21,719 nt of DNA from JAAYXU01 sp050942555 (lineage in GTDB: Bacteria; Bacillota; Clostridia; Christensenellales; UMGS416), in assembly GCA_050942555.1 (NCBI GenBank), contig JBMNNN010000019.1:1-21719 (forward strand), written 5' to 3'. Numbering within the stretch: position 1 is the first letter of the stretch; each line of letters starts with the position of its first letter. This document shows, in pieces, positions 8,361-16,481 of the stretch. Under the pieces are notes generated by a model that was not told where the DNA came from, searched no databases, and worked only from the letters and a program-made list of their open reading frames with translations. The position numbers and the translations under genes were made by a program.

Positions 8361-8514
8361 TACCTGTTCTTCTCTATTTGAGAGTCTGAACAGGCTTTCT
8401 TTTATATGGTACATTTTAGAAATGCGCCCAATATCAAGGGTGTCGAGAAGCGCCGGGAATCCTAAACAAACTGTTTACTTCTACGCAATTGTCTAGCCTC
8501 CTGTTTAGTGCCGG
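8361..8514 (+). repeat. Decayed copy of a dispersed intergenic element
   Basis: Positions 8361-8454 align, by eye at about three quarters identity, with the minus strand of 21364-21274. Shared blocks include TACCTGTT, CTATTTGAG, GCGCCCAA and a 13-nt exact match, GTCGAGAAGCGCC (8442-8454; 21274-21286 inverted). Further on, TTTAGTGCCGG (8504-8514) matches the far end of the other copy (20911-20921, inverted). Order and orientation agree, but about 300 nt of the middle are missing here. Confidence 0.6.
8363..8405 (+). terminator. Intrinsic terminator behind the glycosidase region
   Basis: CCTGTTC (8363-8369) pairs with GAACAGG (8388-8394), with an inner CTCT/GAGAG pairing around an ATTT loop, and is followed by the T-rich tail CTTTCTTTTAT. 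It lies about 100 nt after the end of the beta-mannosidase remnant and would end the transcript from 5204. Confidence 0.6.
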
Positions 8515-8549
8515 AGCGCTTCAATACCCTCGGAATTTCCGTGCCGGAC

Positions 8550-8579
8550 TTCCCCGCAGCGGTTCTCCTGTGGTATACT
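8550..8579 (+). promoter_or_regulatory. Extended -10 promoter of the hydroxyacid dehydrogenase
   Basis: TGG directly precedes TATACT (8574-8579), giving an extended -10 element. The -35 region is weak (TTCCCC at 8550-8555). The start site would be near 8586, about 26 nt before the GTG start. A neighbouring repeat word ends 36 nt upstream of the -35 region. Confidence 0.45.
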
Positions 8580-8611
8580 GAAAGCCAAATTCCTGCGAGG
8601 GAGAATCGGCT

Positions 8612-9577
8612 GTGAAGACAAACATACTCGTGCTGCTGCCCCTCAATACCCCGCAGCGGGAGCTGCTGGAGCGGAGCGCGCCGGGCTGCGCGTTCACATA
8701 CTCCGACGCCGACAGCGTGGACGACGAAGCGATTCGCAGTGCGCACATCATGATCGGATCGCCCGGCGCCGCCCGGCTGTCGCAGGCGCGCTGCCTCAAA
8801 TGGCTGCAGCTGCAAAGCGCGGGCGCGGAGCAATATGTGCGGCCCGGCGTCATGCCCGAGGGCGCGATTCTCACCAACGCCTCGGGCGCATACGGCCCGG
8901 CGATATCGGAATACATGATCAGCGTGCTGCTGAGCATGTATAAAAAGCTCCATCTCTATCGCGACAACCAGAACCGCGCGCTATGGCGCAGCGAGGGCGA
9001 GGTGCGCTCGATACGCGGCTCCACCGCGCTCATACTGGGTCTTGGCGACATCGGAGGCGCGTTCGCGCGCTGTATCCGGGCGCTGGGAGGGTATACCATC
9101 GGGGTACGCCGCGCCGATACGAAAAAGCCCGACTATCTCGATGAACTGTATCTGAGCGATTCGCTCGATATGCTGCTGCCGCGCGCCGACATCGTCGCGA
9201 TGGCGCTGCCCGCCACGCCCCAGACTTACCGCATCATGAACGCGCGGCGGCTGGCGCTGCTTAAGCCGGGAAGCGTGCTCATCAATGTGGGGCGCGGCAC
9301 CGCGGTGGACACCGAAGCGCTGTGCGACGCGCTCCTAAGCGGTCGCCTGCTGGGCGCGGCGCTGGACGTGACCGATCCTGAGCCCCTGCCCGCGGAGCAC
9401 CGCATGTGGCGGCTGCCCGGCGCGATCATCACGCCGCATGTGGCGGGCGGCTACCATCTGCCCGCGACGCTCACGCGCATCGTGGAAATCAGCGCCGAAA
9501 ACCTGTGCGCGTTCCTTACGGGGGGCAGCATGCGCAATATTGTCGATTTCTCCACCGGATACCGGAAAACCGAGTAG
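8612..9577 (+). CDS. D-2-hydroxyacid dehydrogenase family protein
   Basis: This 321-residue cytoplasmic enzyme has the normal family length and should interconvert a 2-hydroxyacid and its 2-oxoacid with NAD(P). The nucleotide-binding motif GLGDIG lies at 143-148. The substrate arginine is R228 in NVGRGT, the relay acid is E257 in DPEPLP, and the catalytic histidine is H276 in TPHVAGG. VRRAD after the second Rossmann strand puts arginines where NADP-preferring members carry them, so NADP use is possible. The start is GTG at 8612, preceded by GAGGGAG about 8 nt upstream. The gene stands alone and meets the hydrolase gene tail to tail with 5 nt between the stops and no terminator. The substrate cannot be told from sequence; glyoxylate/hydroxypyruvate reductase-like activity is one option. 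Confidence 0.85.
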   Translation: MKTNILVLLPLNTPQRELLERSAPGCAFTYSDADSVDDEAIRSAHIMIGSPGAARLSQARCLKWLQLQSAGAEQYVRPGVMPEGAILTNASGAYGPAISEYMISVLLSMYKKLHLYRDNQNRALWRSEGEVRSIRGSTALILGLGDIGGAFARCIRALGGYTIGVRRADTKKPDYLDELYLSDSLDMLLPRADIVAMALPATPQTYRIMNARRLALLKPGSVLINVGRGTAVDTEALCDALLSGRLLGAALDVTDPEPLPAEHRMWRLPGAIITPHVAGGYHLPATLTRIVEISAENLCAFLTGGSMRNIVDFSTGYRKTE

Positions 9578-9582
9578 GAAGC

Positions 9583-10632
9583 CTATAGTTTCAGATACCG
9601 CGATATGCCATAGCGCCTGATAAGCGCGCCCAGCGTGTCGGGCCCCGCGACGCCGTCAGCCGTAAGGCCGCAGTCCTTCTGGAACCGGACCACTTCCCTG
9701 CGGGTCTCCTCGCCGAAATAGCCGTCGGCTTTGACATCGTACCCCAGCGTGCGCAGCATGATCTGTATCTTGCGAACGCGCGTGCCGGGTTTGCAGCCGT
9801 ACTGCGGCCATTTGTACACGCGCTCAAACAGCCGGGCCGGTATCGCCTTTCCGTTATAGCGTCCGCTATAGCTGTCCAGATAGAACGCGCCGGAATCGAT
9901 ATGCGCGTAATAGGTATGCGAGCCCCAGTTTGATGTGCTGCTGGTAGCCCGGAAGAAATAGGTATTCTGCGGCACGACCCATGTCTCGTATTTGAGCACG
10001 TCCCGCGCGGCCCGGACGCAATCGTCGTTCGGGGTCACCGACCGATCGTAGCAGAACTGGTTTGGCGCTGTCACGACCTCCCGGATCGTGTCGCCGGGAT
10101 AGCCCGGCGCAAGCACCCGGTTCATGACGACGTTGCCCACCGCGAGCTTCGCCTTGTAGGATTCGCCCCGCGCCTCCAGATGGATGACGACGGCCAGCAT
10201 GATGAGCTCTTCCTGCGTGTACTTGTAGCGGTTCGAGGAAAAGCCGTACTGGTTGTAGTACTTCTTCGCCGATACGCTGAACTGCGCGGTCAGCGCGCTC
10301 ATGCTTACCGCCTCGGTCTCTTTACGCGGCGCGCTCGCCCTGGGGCTGGGAGACGCGGCCGGGGCGGGCGTCGGGGTCGGCTCGGTGGATTTTGTGGCGC
10401 TGGGCCGGGGCCTGCCCGGACGGAAGACGGGCATACCGGCGTCGGTGCCGAGGGCGGGGAAGACGACGTACGCTGCCCATGCAAAAGGCGTGGGCCGCGG
10501 CGCGGCGACATCGAATGCGTATGCCGGAGACCCGGCCTCAGGCCCAGGCGGCGCGGGGCCGGAGCAGCCCGCAAGTGCCAGCACGGCGGCGAAGATGATA
10601 TGCGCTCCCCGGCGCGGCTTTTTCGGTTGCAT
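9583..10632 (-). CDS. SleB/CwlJ-type cell wall hydrolase lipoprotein with peptidoglycan-binding domain
   Basis: This 349-residue protein starts with a lipoprotein signal (hydrophobic IIFAAVLALAGC, lipobox cysteine C23), so it should be anchored outside the membrane. A proline-, serine- and threonine-rich linker covers about 24-110. The SleB/CwlJ hydrolase domain lies at about 140-270, with LEARGE (catalytic E153), AVGNVVMNRV and FCYDRSVTPNDD. A peptidoglycan-binding repeat closes the protein (about 284-340, with GYFGEETRREVVRFQ and DGVAGPDTLGAL). Classical SleB has the binding domain first; here it is last. Family members cut peptidoglycan, often the spore cortex at germination. GGGAG 8 nt before the ATG supports the start. 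Upstream lies an AT-rich core (TATTATATATTAAT near 10700-10720) without a clear -35, which may mean a sporulation sigma factor. Confidence 0.85.
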   Translation of the reverse strand: MQPKKPRRGAHIIFAAVLALAGCSGPAPPGPEAGSPAYAFDVAAPRPTPFAWAAYVVFPALGTDAGMPVFRPGRPRPSATKSTEPTPTPAPAASPSPRASAPRKETEAVSMSALTAQFSVSAKKYYNQYGFSSNRYKYTQEELIMLAVVIHLEARGESYKAKLAVGNVVMNRVLAPGYPGDTIREVVTAPNQFCYDRSVTPNDDCVRAARDVLKYETWVVPQNTYFFRATSSTSNWGSHTYYAHIDSGAFYLDSYSGRYNGKAIPARLFERVYKWPQYGCKPGTRVRKIQIMLRTLGYDVKADGYFGEETRREVVRFQKDCGLTADGVAGPDTLGALIRRYGISRYLKL

Positions 10633-10745
10633 ATGTTGGCTCCCATCATCATATTTATGGGCTGCCGCCCGCAGGTCATACCTACCATTATTGACGCGGG
10701 AGCATTAATATATAATACGGCGCGCCGCGCCCGGCGATGCGCATG

Positions 10746-10775
10746 AAAAAAGGACCCGAGAAATTCTCCGGATCC
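10746..10775 (-). terminator. Intrinsic terminator of the MATE transporter gene
   Basis: On the minus strand GGATCC pairs with GGGTCC and an inner GAGA pairs with TCTC. The hairpin is followed by TTTTTT (plus-strand A6 at 10746-10751). It lies 31 nt beyond the stop codon of the transporter and separates it from the hydrolase gene downstream. Confidence 0.75.
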
Positions 10776-10806
10776 TGTCGCGGCCTGCGCGGGTTCTTAC
10801 CGCCGC

Positions 10807-12168
10807 TTACCGGCTCACGATAACCGCGTTGCGATAGATATTCTTCGCCCGGTATAAAAACAGGCTGAGCACGAACCGGAATACGAGGTCAAGGCCCAGC
10901 ACGACCCATACGGCGGTGATGCCCATATGAAAACAGCCGGTCAGCAAGAGCGCCAGCGGGATCCTGACCCCCCAGAGCCCGAGGGCCGCGACGACCATCG
11001 GAACCCTCGTGAATCCAGCCCCCCGCAGCGCACCGCTCAATACGCCCGACAGGTTCTGCGGGAGCTGGACCAGTCCCATGATAAAAAGGTACTGCGCGCC
11101 GATCGCGATGACCTCGGCATCCTTTGTCAGCAGCCCCATGATCGGGGCCGGGAAAAGGAGCAGCAGAAGTGCCGTAAAAACGGTTACATACAGCGTGTAC
11201 CTTGCGATCTCCCCGAAGTATTTTTTTGCCAGACCGCTGTGTCCGGCGCCCAGCCTCTGGCCAATGAGCGCGGTCGTGGCAATGCCAAAGCCCGCTGCGG
11301 GCGTGTAGGATATCGACTCGGCCTGCAGGCCCAGCTGATAGGCCGCAAGCGCGGTTTCGCCGAACGAGAGTATGATCCTCGTGAGTATGAGGGCGGCGAT
11401 CTGCCAGAACACGTGCTCGAACGACGTAGGAATCCCGACCCTGTATATATCGCGCACCTCGCGGATATCGAGCCGCCACAGACGGCCCGCGCCGACCAGG
11501 ACGCCGTCTCTGCGGCACAGCGCGGTTATGCTCAGCGCCGCGGCGATCAGCTGGCTGATCGCGAGGGCAAGCGCCGCGCCCATCACGCTCGGCATGCCGC
11601 GGCCAGGCCGCCCGTATATGAGCGCGTAACCCAGTATCACATTCGCGAAGTTCATGATGAGCGCGATCTGCATCGGCGTTTTCGCGTTGCCCATACCCTG
11701 CATCGCGCCCGCCGCCACCAGCGTGATGACCATGAACGGAAGGCCGAACGAAACCGTCCTCAGGTACAGCACCGCGCTGCCTGTAAGCTCCGGCTCCGGG
11801 TCAAACAGCCCGAGCAGCCGGGGGGCCTGCCAGTAGATAAGCATCCCCAATAGCGTGACGATAAGGGCCGCCGACAACAGGGTCTGTACGATGACCTTTC
11901 TGACTCTGTCGTGGTTTCCGGCCCCGTGAGCCTGCGCGACGAATACCGAAGCGCCCGTCGCGATGCCCCGAAAGAGCGCCCATACGATCTGTGTGATCCG
12001 CGAGCCCAGGCCCAGGGCCACGACCGCTGTCGTGCTCTTGTTACCGATGATCGCCATCGATATAAAGCCCGCGGTCATCTGCAGCACGCTCTCGGCCGTG
12101 ATGGGCAGTATCATCGACAGGATCCTCGAGCGGATCTCTCGGCGCGAAAAATCGGGTTCCGGTGTCAT
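10807..12168 (-). CDS. MATE family multidrug/toxin efflux transporter
   Basis: This 453-residue integral membrane protein has the usual length and about 12 hydrophobic helices arranged as two similar halves. It starts with the family pattern ILPITAESVLQMTAGFISMA and continues with GLGSRITQIVWALFRGIATG. Other typical stretches are AAGAMQGMGNAKTPM in the first half and GALRGAGFTRVPM in the second. MATE proteins export cationic drugs or metabolites using a sodium or proton gradient; the substrate here cannot be predicted. AGAGGA 6-8 nt upstream supports the ATG at 12168. It is transcribed alone, ends at its own terminator, and is divergent from the ABC exporter operon. The 266-nt gap between them holds the ABC promoter; for this gene only weak -10-like words (TATGAT, TAGAAT) are visible. 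Confidence 0.9.
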   Translation of the reverse strand: MTPEPDFSRREIRSRILSMILPITAESVLQMTAGFISMAIIGNKSTTAVVALGLGSRITQIVWALFRGIATGASVFVAQAHGAGNHDRVRKVIVQTLLSAALIVTLLGMLIYWQAPRLLGLFDPEPELTGSAVLYLRTVSFGLPFMVITLVAAGAMQGMGNAKTPMQIALIMNFANVILGYALIYGRPGRGMPSVMGAALALAISQLIAAALSITALCRRDGVLVGAGRLWRLDIREVRDIYRVGIPTSFEHVFWQIAALILTRIILSFGETALAAYQLGLQAESISYTPAAGFGIATTALIGQRLGAGHSGLAKKYFGEIARYTLYVTVFTALLLLLFPAPIMGLLTKDAEVIAIGAQYLFIMGLVQLPQNLSGVLSGALRGAGFTRVPMVVAALGLWGVRIPLALLLTGCFHMGITAVWVVLGLDLVFRFVLSLFLYRAKNIYRNAVIVSR

Positions 12169-12364
12169 TCCATTCCTCTGGGCGGAAATACCGCGCGTCC
12201 GCCGCGATCATGTTTTCGGGGATGCTTCCAAGCGCGTACCTATTCTATCATATCGGGTTATAAAGTGCAGCTTGTGGTACACCGTTTATAAGCCGCCGGA
12301 CCGCAATTTCAGACGGTCTCCTGTCGGTATCGGACCGGGCGCCCGTCATTTCGCGCCGGGGCTG

Positions 12365-12393
12365 TTGATTCTTCGTTATTTCCCGTTTATAAT
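12365..12393 (+). promoter_or_regulatory. SigA-type promoter of the ABC exporter operon
   Basis: TTGATT (12365-12370), a 17-nt spacer and a consensus TATAAT (12388-12393) precede the ATPase gene. The start site would be near 12400, with a leader of about 35 nt. Confidence 0.7.
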
Positions 12394-12434
12394 GGGAACA
12401 AATACCTCATTCAATAAGAATAGGCGGTGCGCGC

Positions 12435-13160
12435 ATGATTACGATCCGAAACCTTGTCAAAAGCTACGACCGGAAAGTTAACGCGGTCGACATCGATTCG
12501 CTGGATATACGGGAGGGCGAAATATTCGGCTTCCTGGGCCCCAACGGCGCCGGCAAGACCAGCACGCTGCGCATGATGGTGGGGATACTGCCGCCCGACA
12601 GCGGCAGCATCGTCATAAACGGATACGACATCGAAAGGGAGCCGCTCGCCGCCAAGCGCGAGTTCGGCTATGTTTCCGACGACCCGAACCTGTTCCTGCG
12701 GCTCAAGGGAATGGACTATCTCAATTTCCTGGGCGATATGTACGGCGTGCCGCAGGATGACCGGAGGCAGCGCATCGGAGAGCTTGGCGAGCGGTTCGAG
12801 CTGACCCACGCGCTGGGCAACAGGATCCAGAGTTATTCGCACGGCATGCGGCAGAAGCTCGTGCTGATCGGCGCGCTGCTGCACGATCCGGGCGTCTGGA
12901 TCATGGACGAGCCCATGACGGGCCTCGACCCGAAGTCGTCGTTCACGCTCAAGGAGATGATGCGCCGGCAGGCCGATGCGGGAAAGACCGTCCTTTTTTC
13001 CACGCATGTGCTGGACACCGCCGAGAAGGTCTGCGACCAGGTCGCGATCATACACCGCGGGAAGATACTCTTCTGCGGTACGATGGAGGAAATGCGCGAC
13101 CATTTCGGCCAGAATGAGTCGCTGGAAAAGCTGTTCCTCGAAATCACCGGGGAAGCGTAA
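12435..13160 (+). CDS. ABC transporter ATP-binding protein
   Basis: This 241-residue ATPase of an exporter has all the expected motifs: Walker A GPNGAGKTS at 35-43, a signature reading YSHGM (134-138) in place of LSGGQ, Walker B VWIMDEP at 154-160 with the D-loop TGLD after it, and the switch histidine H191 in FSTHVLD. The SHGM type of signature is common in ABC-2 type drug, bacteriocin or lipid exporters. It works on the cytoplasmic face with the permease encoded 11 nt downstream, and the two genes form an operon from the promoter at 12365. The start ATG 12435 has a modest AGGCGG site 7 nt upstream. The substrate is unknown. Confidence 0.92.
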   Translation: MITIRNLVKSYDRKVNAVDIDSLDIREGEIFGFLGPNGAGKTSTLRMMVGILPPDSGSIVINGYDIEREPLAAKREFGYVSDDPNLFLRLKGMDYLNFLGDMYGVPQDDRRQRIGELGERFELTHALGNRIQSYSHGMRQKLVLIGALLHDPGVWIMDEPMTGLDPKSSFTLKEMMRRQADAGKTVLFSTHVLDTAEKVCDQVAIIHRGKILFCGTMEEMRDHFGQNESLEKLFLEITGEA

Positions 13161-13171
13161 GGAGGTACGAT

Positions 13172-14896
13172 ATGGCGGAAATCAGGAAAGTCGCGTCTCT
13201 GGTGCGCGTGATGCTGCGAACGTTCAGCTTCAATATTGCCTTTGCGTCCTCCCGGGGGAAAAAGGAGCGCAAGGCCGTTTCGGCGGTGCTGCTCATAGTG
13301 GTGCTCGCTGTCAGCCTGGGGCCCCTCGCGTATGCCGCGGGCTATATGATCCTGAATGCCTACGACGCGCTGAGCGTGCTGGGCATCGAGTCGCTGATAC
13401 TCGAAGGCTTCACATCCATCGCAGCGATGGTCATATTCCTGTTCGGAATCGCAAACGTGATGGCGGTATTTTATTACGCGAGAGACACCGAGCGGTATCT
13501 GGCGCTGCCCGTAAAGCCGACGACCATCCTGTCGGCGAAGCTCATAACGACCGTCATATACGAGTACATTGTCTGCGCGCTGATGGTGCTGCCCGTCTAT
13601 ATACTCTACGGCGTGCGCAGCGGGGCGGGAGCGGTATTCTATCTCTACAGCGTCGCCGGATGCCTGCTGCTCCCCGTGATACCCATCGCGCTGGCGGGAG
13701 CGCCCGTCATGCTCCTGATGCGCTTTACGCGGATATTCCGCAACAGAGACGTTGTGAACATGCTCTTCATGCTGCTGCTGCTCACGGCGATCATGTTTTT
13801 CCAGCTATCGTTCAATAACCTGCTGATAATGAGCGGCTCGGAAAGCGAAATGATACGGGTGCTTACCGACAAGCTCGCGTCGCTGTCGGGCGGCGTGGGA
13901 CAGGTGTTTATCGGTGCGGGATTCCTGAGCGCCGCGCTTCGCGACGCCGCGCAGATAAAGGGCCTACTATATATGCTCGCATTCGTGGCCGCGACCGCGG
14001 TCGTCTATGCGCTGTTCCTGGCGCTGGGGCGGGCTGTCTATTTCCGGGGCGTGCTGGGCCTTGGCCAGACCGCGACGGGCAAAAAGACGACGCTGGCCCA
14101 GGTCGGGAACATGACCCGCGGCAGGGGCGCGATGGCATCGATCATGGTCAAGGATATGCGCGTCATGCTGCGCACACCGGTGTATTTCCTAAATAATGTA
14201 TTCATGATCTTTTTCCTGCCGATATTTATGGTCGTTCTCTTCACGATGCAGGGCGTATCGAGCGATCCCGATATGGCGGCGCTTCGTGCGATGCTGGAAG
14301 GGCTGACATTCTCGCTTCATGTACCCGCGTCCTCGCTCGCGCTCTACGGCGCGATGGCGGCCGGTGCGCTGATGGGGTCGATGAACTGCATCGCAGGCAG
14401 CGCGCTGTCCCGGGAGGGGCGCCAGTTCAACCTGATGAAGATCCTTCCCGTTTCCTATGAGACGCAGATCGCGGCAAAGACCGGGCTTGGGTATCTGGCA
14501 AGCATCGCAAGCGGCCTGCTGACGATGGCGATTGTGGCCGTGTTTATTAAAATCCCGCCGCTCTTTTCGGCCCTGATGCTGATCCCGATGCTGCTGGGCG
14601 CGCTCGTGCCCAATCTCGCGGGGATACTCGCAGAGCTGTATATGCCAAAGCTCCACTGGACCAACGAGCAGACGGCGGTCAAGCAGAATCTCAACGTGCT
14701 GCTTGAGATACTGGCGGGCTTTGTCGTGACGGCCGTGGTAATAGGCGGCGGCATATGGCTGACCAACAGTCTGGGGCTCATGCCGCTGGCCGCGCTGGGC
14801 GTGTGCGTCGCGGCCGGAGCGGTGCTCAATCTCGCCCTGTATGCCGCAGTGCGGCGCGCGATACCCGTACAGATGAATAAGCTCTACGCGTCGTAG
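13172..14896 (+). CDS. ABC exporter permease
   Basis: This 574-residue membrane protein has roughly 12 hydrophobic helices and an N-terminal cytoplasmic stretch rich in lysine and arginine (SSRGKKERKAV). It resembles the larger clostridial permeases of the putative ABC exporter type, in which two ABC-2-like halves are joined; the stretch FYYARDTERYLALPVKPT in the first cytoplasmic loop and REGRQFNLMKILPVSYET in the second half look like the corresponding coupling elements. A strong AGGAGG lies 8 nt before the ATG, and the ATPase gene ends 11 nt upstream, so the pair surely works together. The last 13 nt overlap the end of the phosphoesterase gene on the other strand. The transported substrate cannot be predicted. 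Confidence 0.85.
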   Translation: MAEIRKVASLVRVMLRTFSFNIAFASSRGKKERKAVSAVLLIVVLAVSLGPLAYAAGYMILNAYDALSVLGIESLILEGFTSIAAMVIFLFGIANVMAVFYYARDTERYLALPVKPTTILSAKLITTVIYEYIVCALMVLPVYILYGVRSGAGAVFYLYSVAGCLLLPVIPIALAGAPVMLLMRFTRIFRNRDVVNMLFMLLLLTAIMFFQLSFNNLLIMSGSESEMIRVLTDKLASLSGGVGQVFIGAGFLSAALRDAAQIKGLLYMLAFVAATAVVYALFLALGRAVYFRGVLGLGQTATGKKTTLAQVGNMTRGRGAMASIMVKDMRVMLRTPVYFLNNVFMIFFLPIFMVVLFTMQGVSSDPDMAALRAMLEGLTFSLHVPASSLALYGAMAAGALMGSMNCIAGSALSREGRQFNLMKILPVSYETQIAAKTGLGYLASIASGLLTMAIVAVFIKIPPLFSALMLIPMLLGALVPNLAGILAELYMPKLHWTNEQTAVKQNLNVLLEILAGFVVTAVVIGGGIWLTNSLGLMPLAALGVCVAAGAVLNLALYAAVRRAIPVQMNKLYAS

Positions 14897-15372
14897 CGAT
14901 CGGCCGCCTCACCCAGCACATGCAGGGACGGCGTGACTTTGCCGTCTTGGATGCGCAGCACGGCGTATCCGGGGCGCGCTCCCGCCAGGCTTCCCGGATT
15001 TATGAGAAGGATTCCGCCCCGAACCGAGCAGTCGGCGCAGTGCGTGTGCCCATAGCACACGATCCGCGCCCCGTGCTCGCGGGCGTACCCGATGAGCGGC
15101 GCAAGGCCGCTCTTTACATGCTGAATATGCCCGTGGGTAAGGAGGATCCGCTGTCCCTCCAGTGTGAGCTCGGCCGACAGCGGCAGATCGACCGCGAAGT
15201 CCTGGTTGCCGCGCACGGCGGTCACCGGCCTGTCGTAGGCGGCCGCGACGGCGGCAAGGTCGCGCGCGCCGTCTCCCAGATGAAAGAGCCAGTCGATTTT
15301 TCCCATCTCCCCGATAGCCTGAAGCACCCGCTCTCGGCTGCCGTGGCTGTCGCTGACGATACCGATGCGCAT
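14884..15372 (-). CDS. YfcE/MJ0936-type metallophosphoesterase
   Basis: This small cytoplasmic phosphodiesterase has 162 residues, the usual length for the family. The metal-binding and catalytic motifs are all present: DSHG (D8, H10), GDGARD (D34), GNQD (N56), LTHGH (H80) and GHTH (H109, H111), followed by NPGS. Family members hydrolyse artificial and cyclic phosphodiesters with two metal ions; the physiological substrate is usually unknown. I chose ATG 15372 because GGGGAGG lies about 8 nt before it and the protein then begins directly at the first beta strand (MRIGIVSDSHG). A longer reading to 15462 adds residues without family likeness. The gene sits 86 nt behind the TIM-barrel gene and may have its own promoter. 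Its end overlaps the ABC permease gene. Confidence 0.9.
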   Translation of the reverse strand: MRIGIVSDSHGSRERVLQAIGEMGKIDWLFHLGDGARDLAAVAAAYDRPVTAVRGNQDFAVDLPLSAELTLEGQRILLTHGHIQHVKSGLAPLIGYAREHGARIVCYGHTHCADCSVRGGILLINPGSLAGARPGYAVLRIQDGKVTPSLHVLGEAADRYDA

Positions 15373-15410
15373 CCAGACGCCTCCCCGGGTAGCCCGATTT
15401 GTACAGGCAC

Positions 15411-15440
15411 ATTGTAGCAGAGGTTCGCGGTGAATTCCAC
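15411..15440 (-). promoter_or_regulatory. Possible extended -10 promoter of the phosphoesterase
   Basis: On the minus strand TGC precedes TACAAT (plus-strand 15411-15416), an extended -10 element, but the -35 region (TGGAAT) is poor. The transcript would start near 15404, about 30 nt before the ATG. The gene may also be read through from the TIM-barrel gene. Confidence 0.35.
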
Positions 15441-15458
15441 CGCCTGGGCAGGGCGCCG

Positions 15459-16343
15459 TCATTGCGGCGCTTTATTGCTGTGCGCTTCGATCATTTCCGT
15501 AAGGTGCCTTCCGACCTTCAGCATGAGCCGCGCGATGTCCTCGTATAGCTCTGTGGGAAAACCCGAATATATATTGTCGGCCTCGAATGTAAAGTCGCCC
15601 CGGTAGCCGATGTCGGACAGCGCCTTTGTGATGGCGTGCCAGTCCATCTTACCCAGAAACGGCATCGTATGCCTGTCCATCGCAAAGTCATTGTCATGCA
15701 CGTGCAGCGCTCCCAGCCTTTTTTGTCCCAGCTCGACGATCATTTTTTGCGCGGTTTCCCCGACGAGGCCGCAGTGGCCCACATCCAGGCAGCATGTAAA
15801 ATACCGGCTGTCCAGCATATCGTACATCCTTATAAAGGTTTCGCCCACGCCGCAGGCCCCTGCGCGGTTGGCGTTCGCCGCAGAATCGTGCCAAAACATG
15901 TTTTCGAGCGCGACCTTTATGGGAAACTGCCGGAGCAGCGGGACAAGGCTTTCGAACATTTCCAGATTGAAATCCAGTATTTCGTCGGTGGTTCCCGGGA
16001 AAGTCACCGGATGCACGACGATCTGCCGGGCTCCCAGCATGGCGGCGAATTCGATCGAGCGTCTGATTTTTGGAAAATTCCTGTTGTATTCGTCGTTGTC
16101 TTTGAGAAGCGTCGGAAACGGAGCATGCGCCTGATTAAAGCAGGTGCCGCTCTCCTCGGCGATGCGGCGAAGCGCACGCGCGTAGGCTTCGTAGCCGCTT
16201 TGGTTGATCGGATGGTCTTCCTGCCTGATTGTCTCGAACATCGAAAAATCAAGCGCGTCAAAGCCGATCTTCCCCAGCTTTTCGACGGCTTTTCTTTCGC
16301 CAAATGCCCGCGCAAAGTAATCGGTCTGGGTCGATACTCTCAT
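15459..16343 (-). CDS. Sugar phosphate isomerase/epimerase family TIM barrel
   Basis: This 294-residue cytoplasmic protein belongs to the xylose-isomerase-like TIM barrels (AP endonuclease 2 fold). The likely metal ligands and catalytic residues are in place: E147 in KVALENMF, D187 and H190 in CLDVGHC, H214/H216 in LHVHDND, and E254 in FTFEADN. HAPFP (72-76) and VVHPV (109-113) are further typical strand ends. Family members isomerise or epimerise sugars, keto-sugars or inositol derivatives; the substrate is open. The start is set at ATG 16343, because GAAAGGA lies about 11 nt before it and family likeness begins with MRVSTQ; an ATG ten codons earlier sits upstream of that site. A promoter lies at 16391-16418. 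The phosphoesterase gene follows in the same direction. Confidence 0.85.
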   Translation of the reverse strand: MRVSTQTDYFARAFGERKAVEKLGKIGFDALDFSMFETIRQEDHPINQSGYEAYARALRRIAEESGTCFNQAHAPFPTLLKDNDEYNRNFPKIRRSIEFAAMLGARQIVVHPVTFPGTTDEILDFNLEMFESLVPLLRQFPIKVALENMFWHDSAANANRAGACGVGETFIRMYDMLDSRYFTCCLDVGHCGLVGETAQKMIVELGQKRLGALHVHDNDFAMDRHTMPFLGKMDWHAITKALSDIGYRGDFTFEADNIYSGFPTELYEDIARLMLKVGRHLTEMIEAHSNKAPQ

Positions 16344-16390
16344 ATCGGTCGCTTTCCTTTCAAATGAAATCATTAAGACAGGCTCATCTG

Positions 16391-16418
16391 ATTATACCGC
16401 AACGGGGTATTGCGTCAA
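16391..16418 (-). promoter_or_regulatory. SigA-type promoter of the TIM-barrel gene
   Basis: On the minus strand TTGACG and TATAAT are separated by 16 nt (plus-strand 16413-16418 and 16391-16396). The spacer and -10 carry a small inverted repeat, ATACC-N7-GGTAT (16394-16410), which could be an operator, although 5-nt arms are weak evidence. Confidence 0.65.
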
Positions 16419-16481
16419 TATGATGTGGGAGCATTTATTTAACTGGTATATACCGCTTGCGATGAAAAACACGCAGCCCAG

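Noticed and set aside
10927..11853. A 308-codon plus-strand frame opposite the MATE gene
   Set aside because: Charged, low-complexity translation without motifs; the MATE helices are on the other strand.
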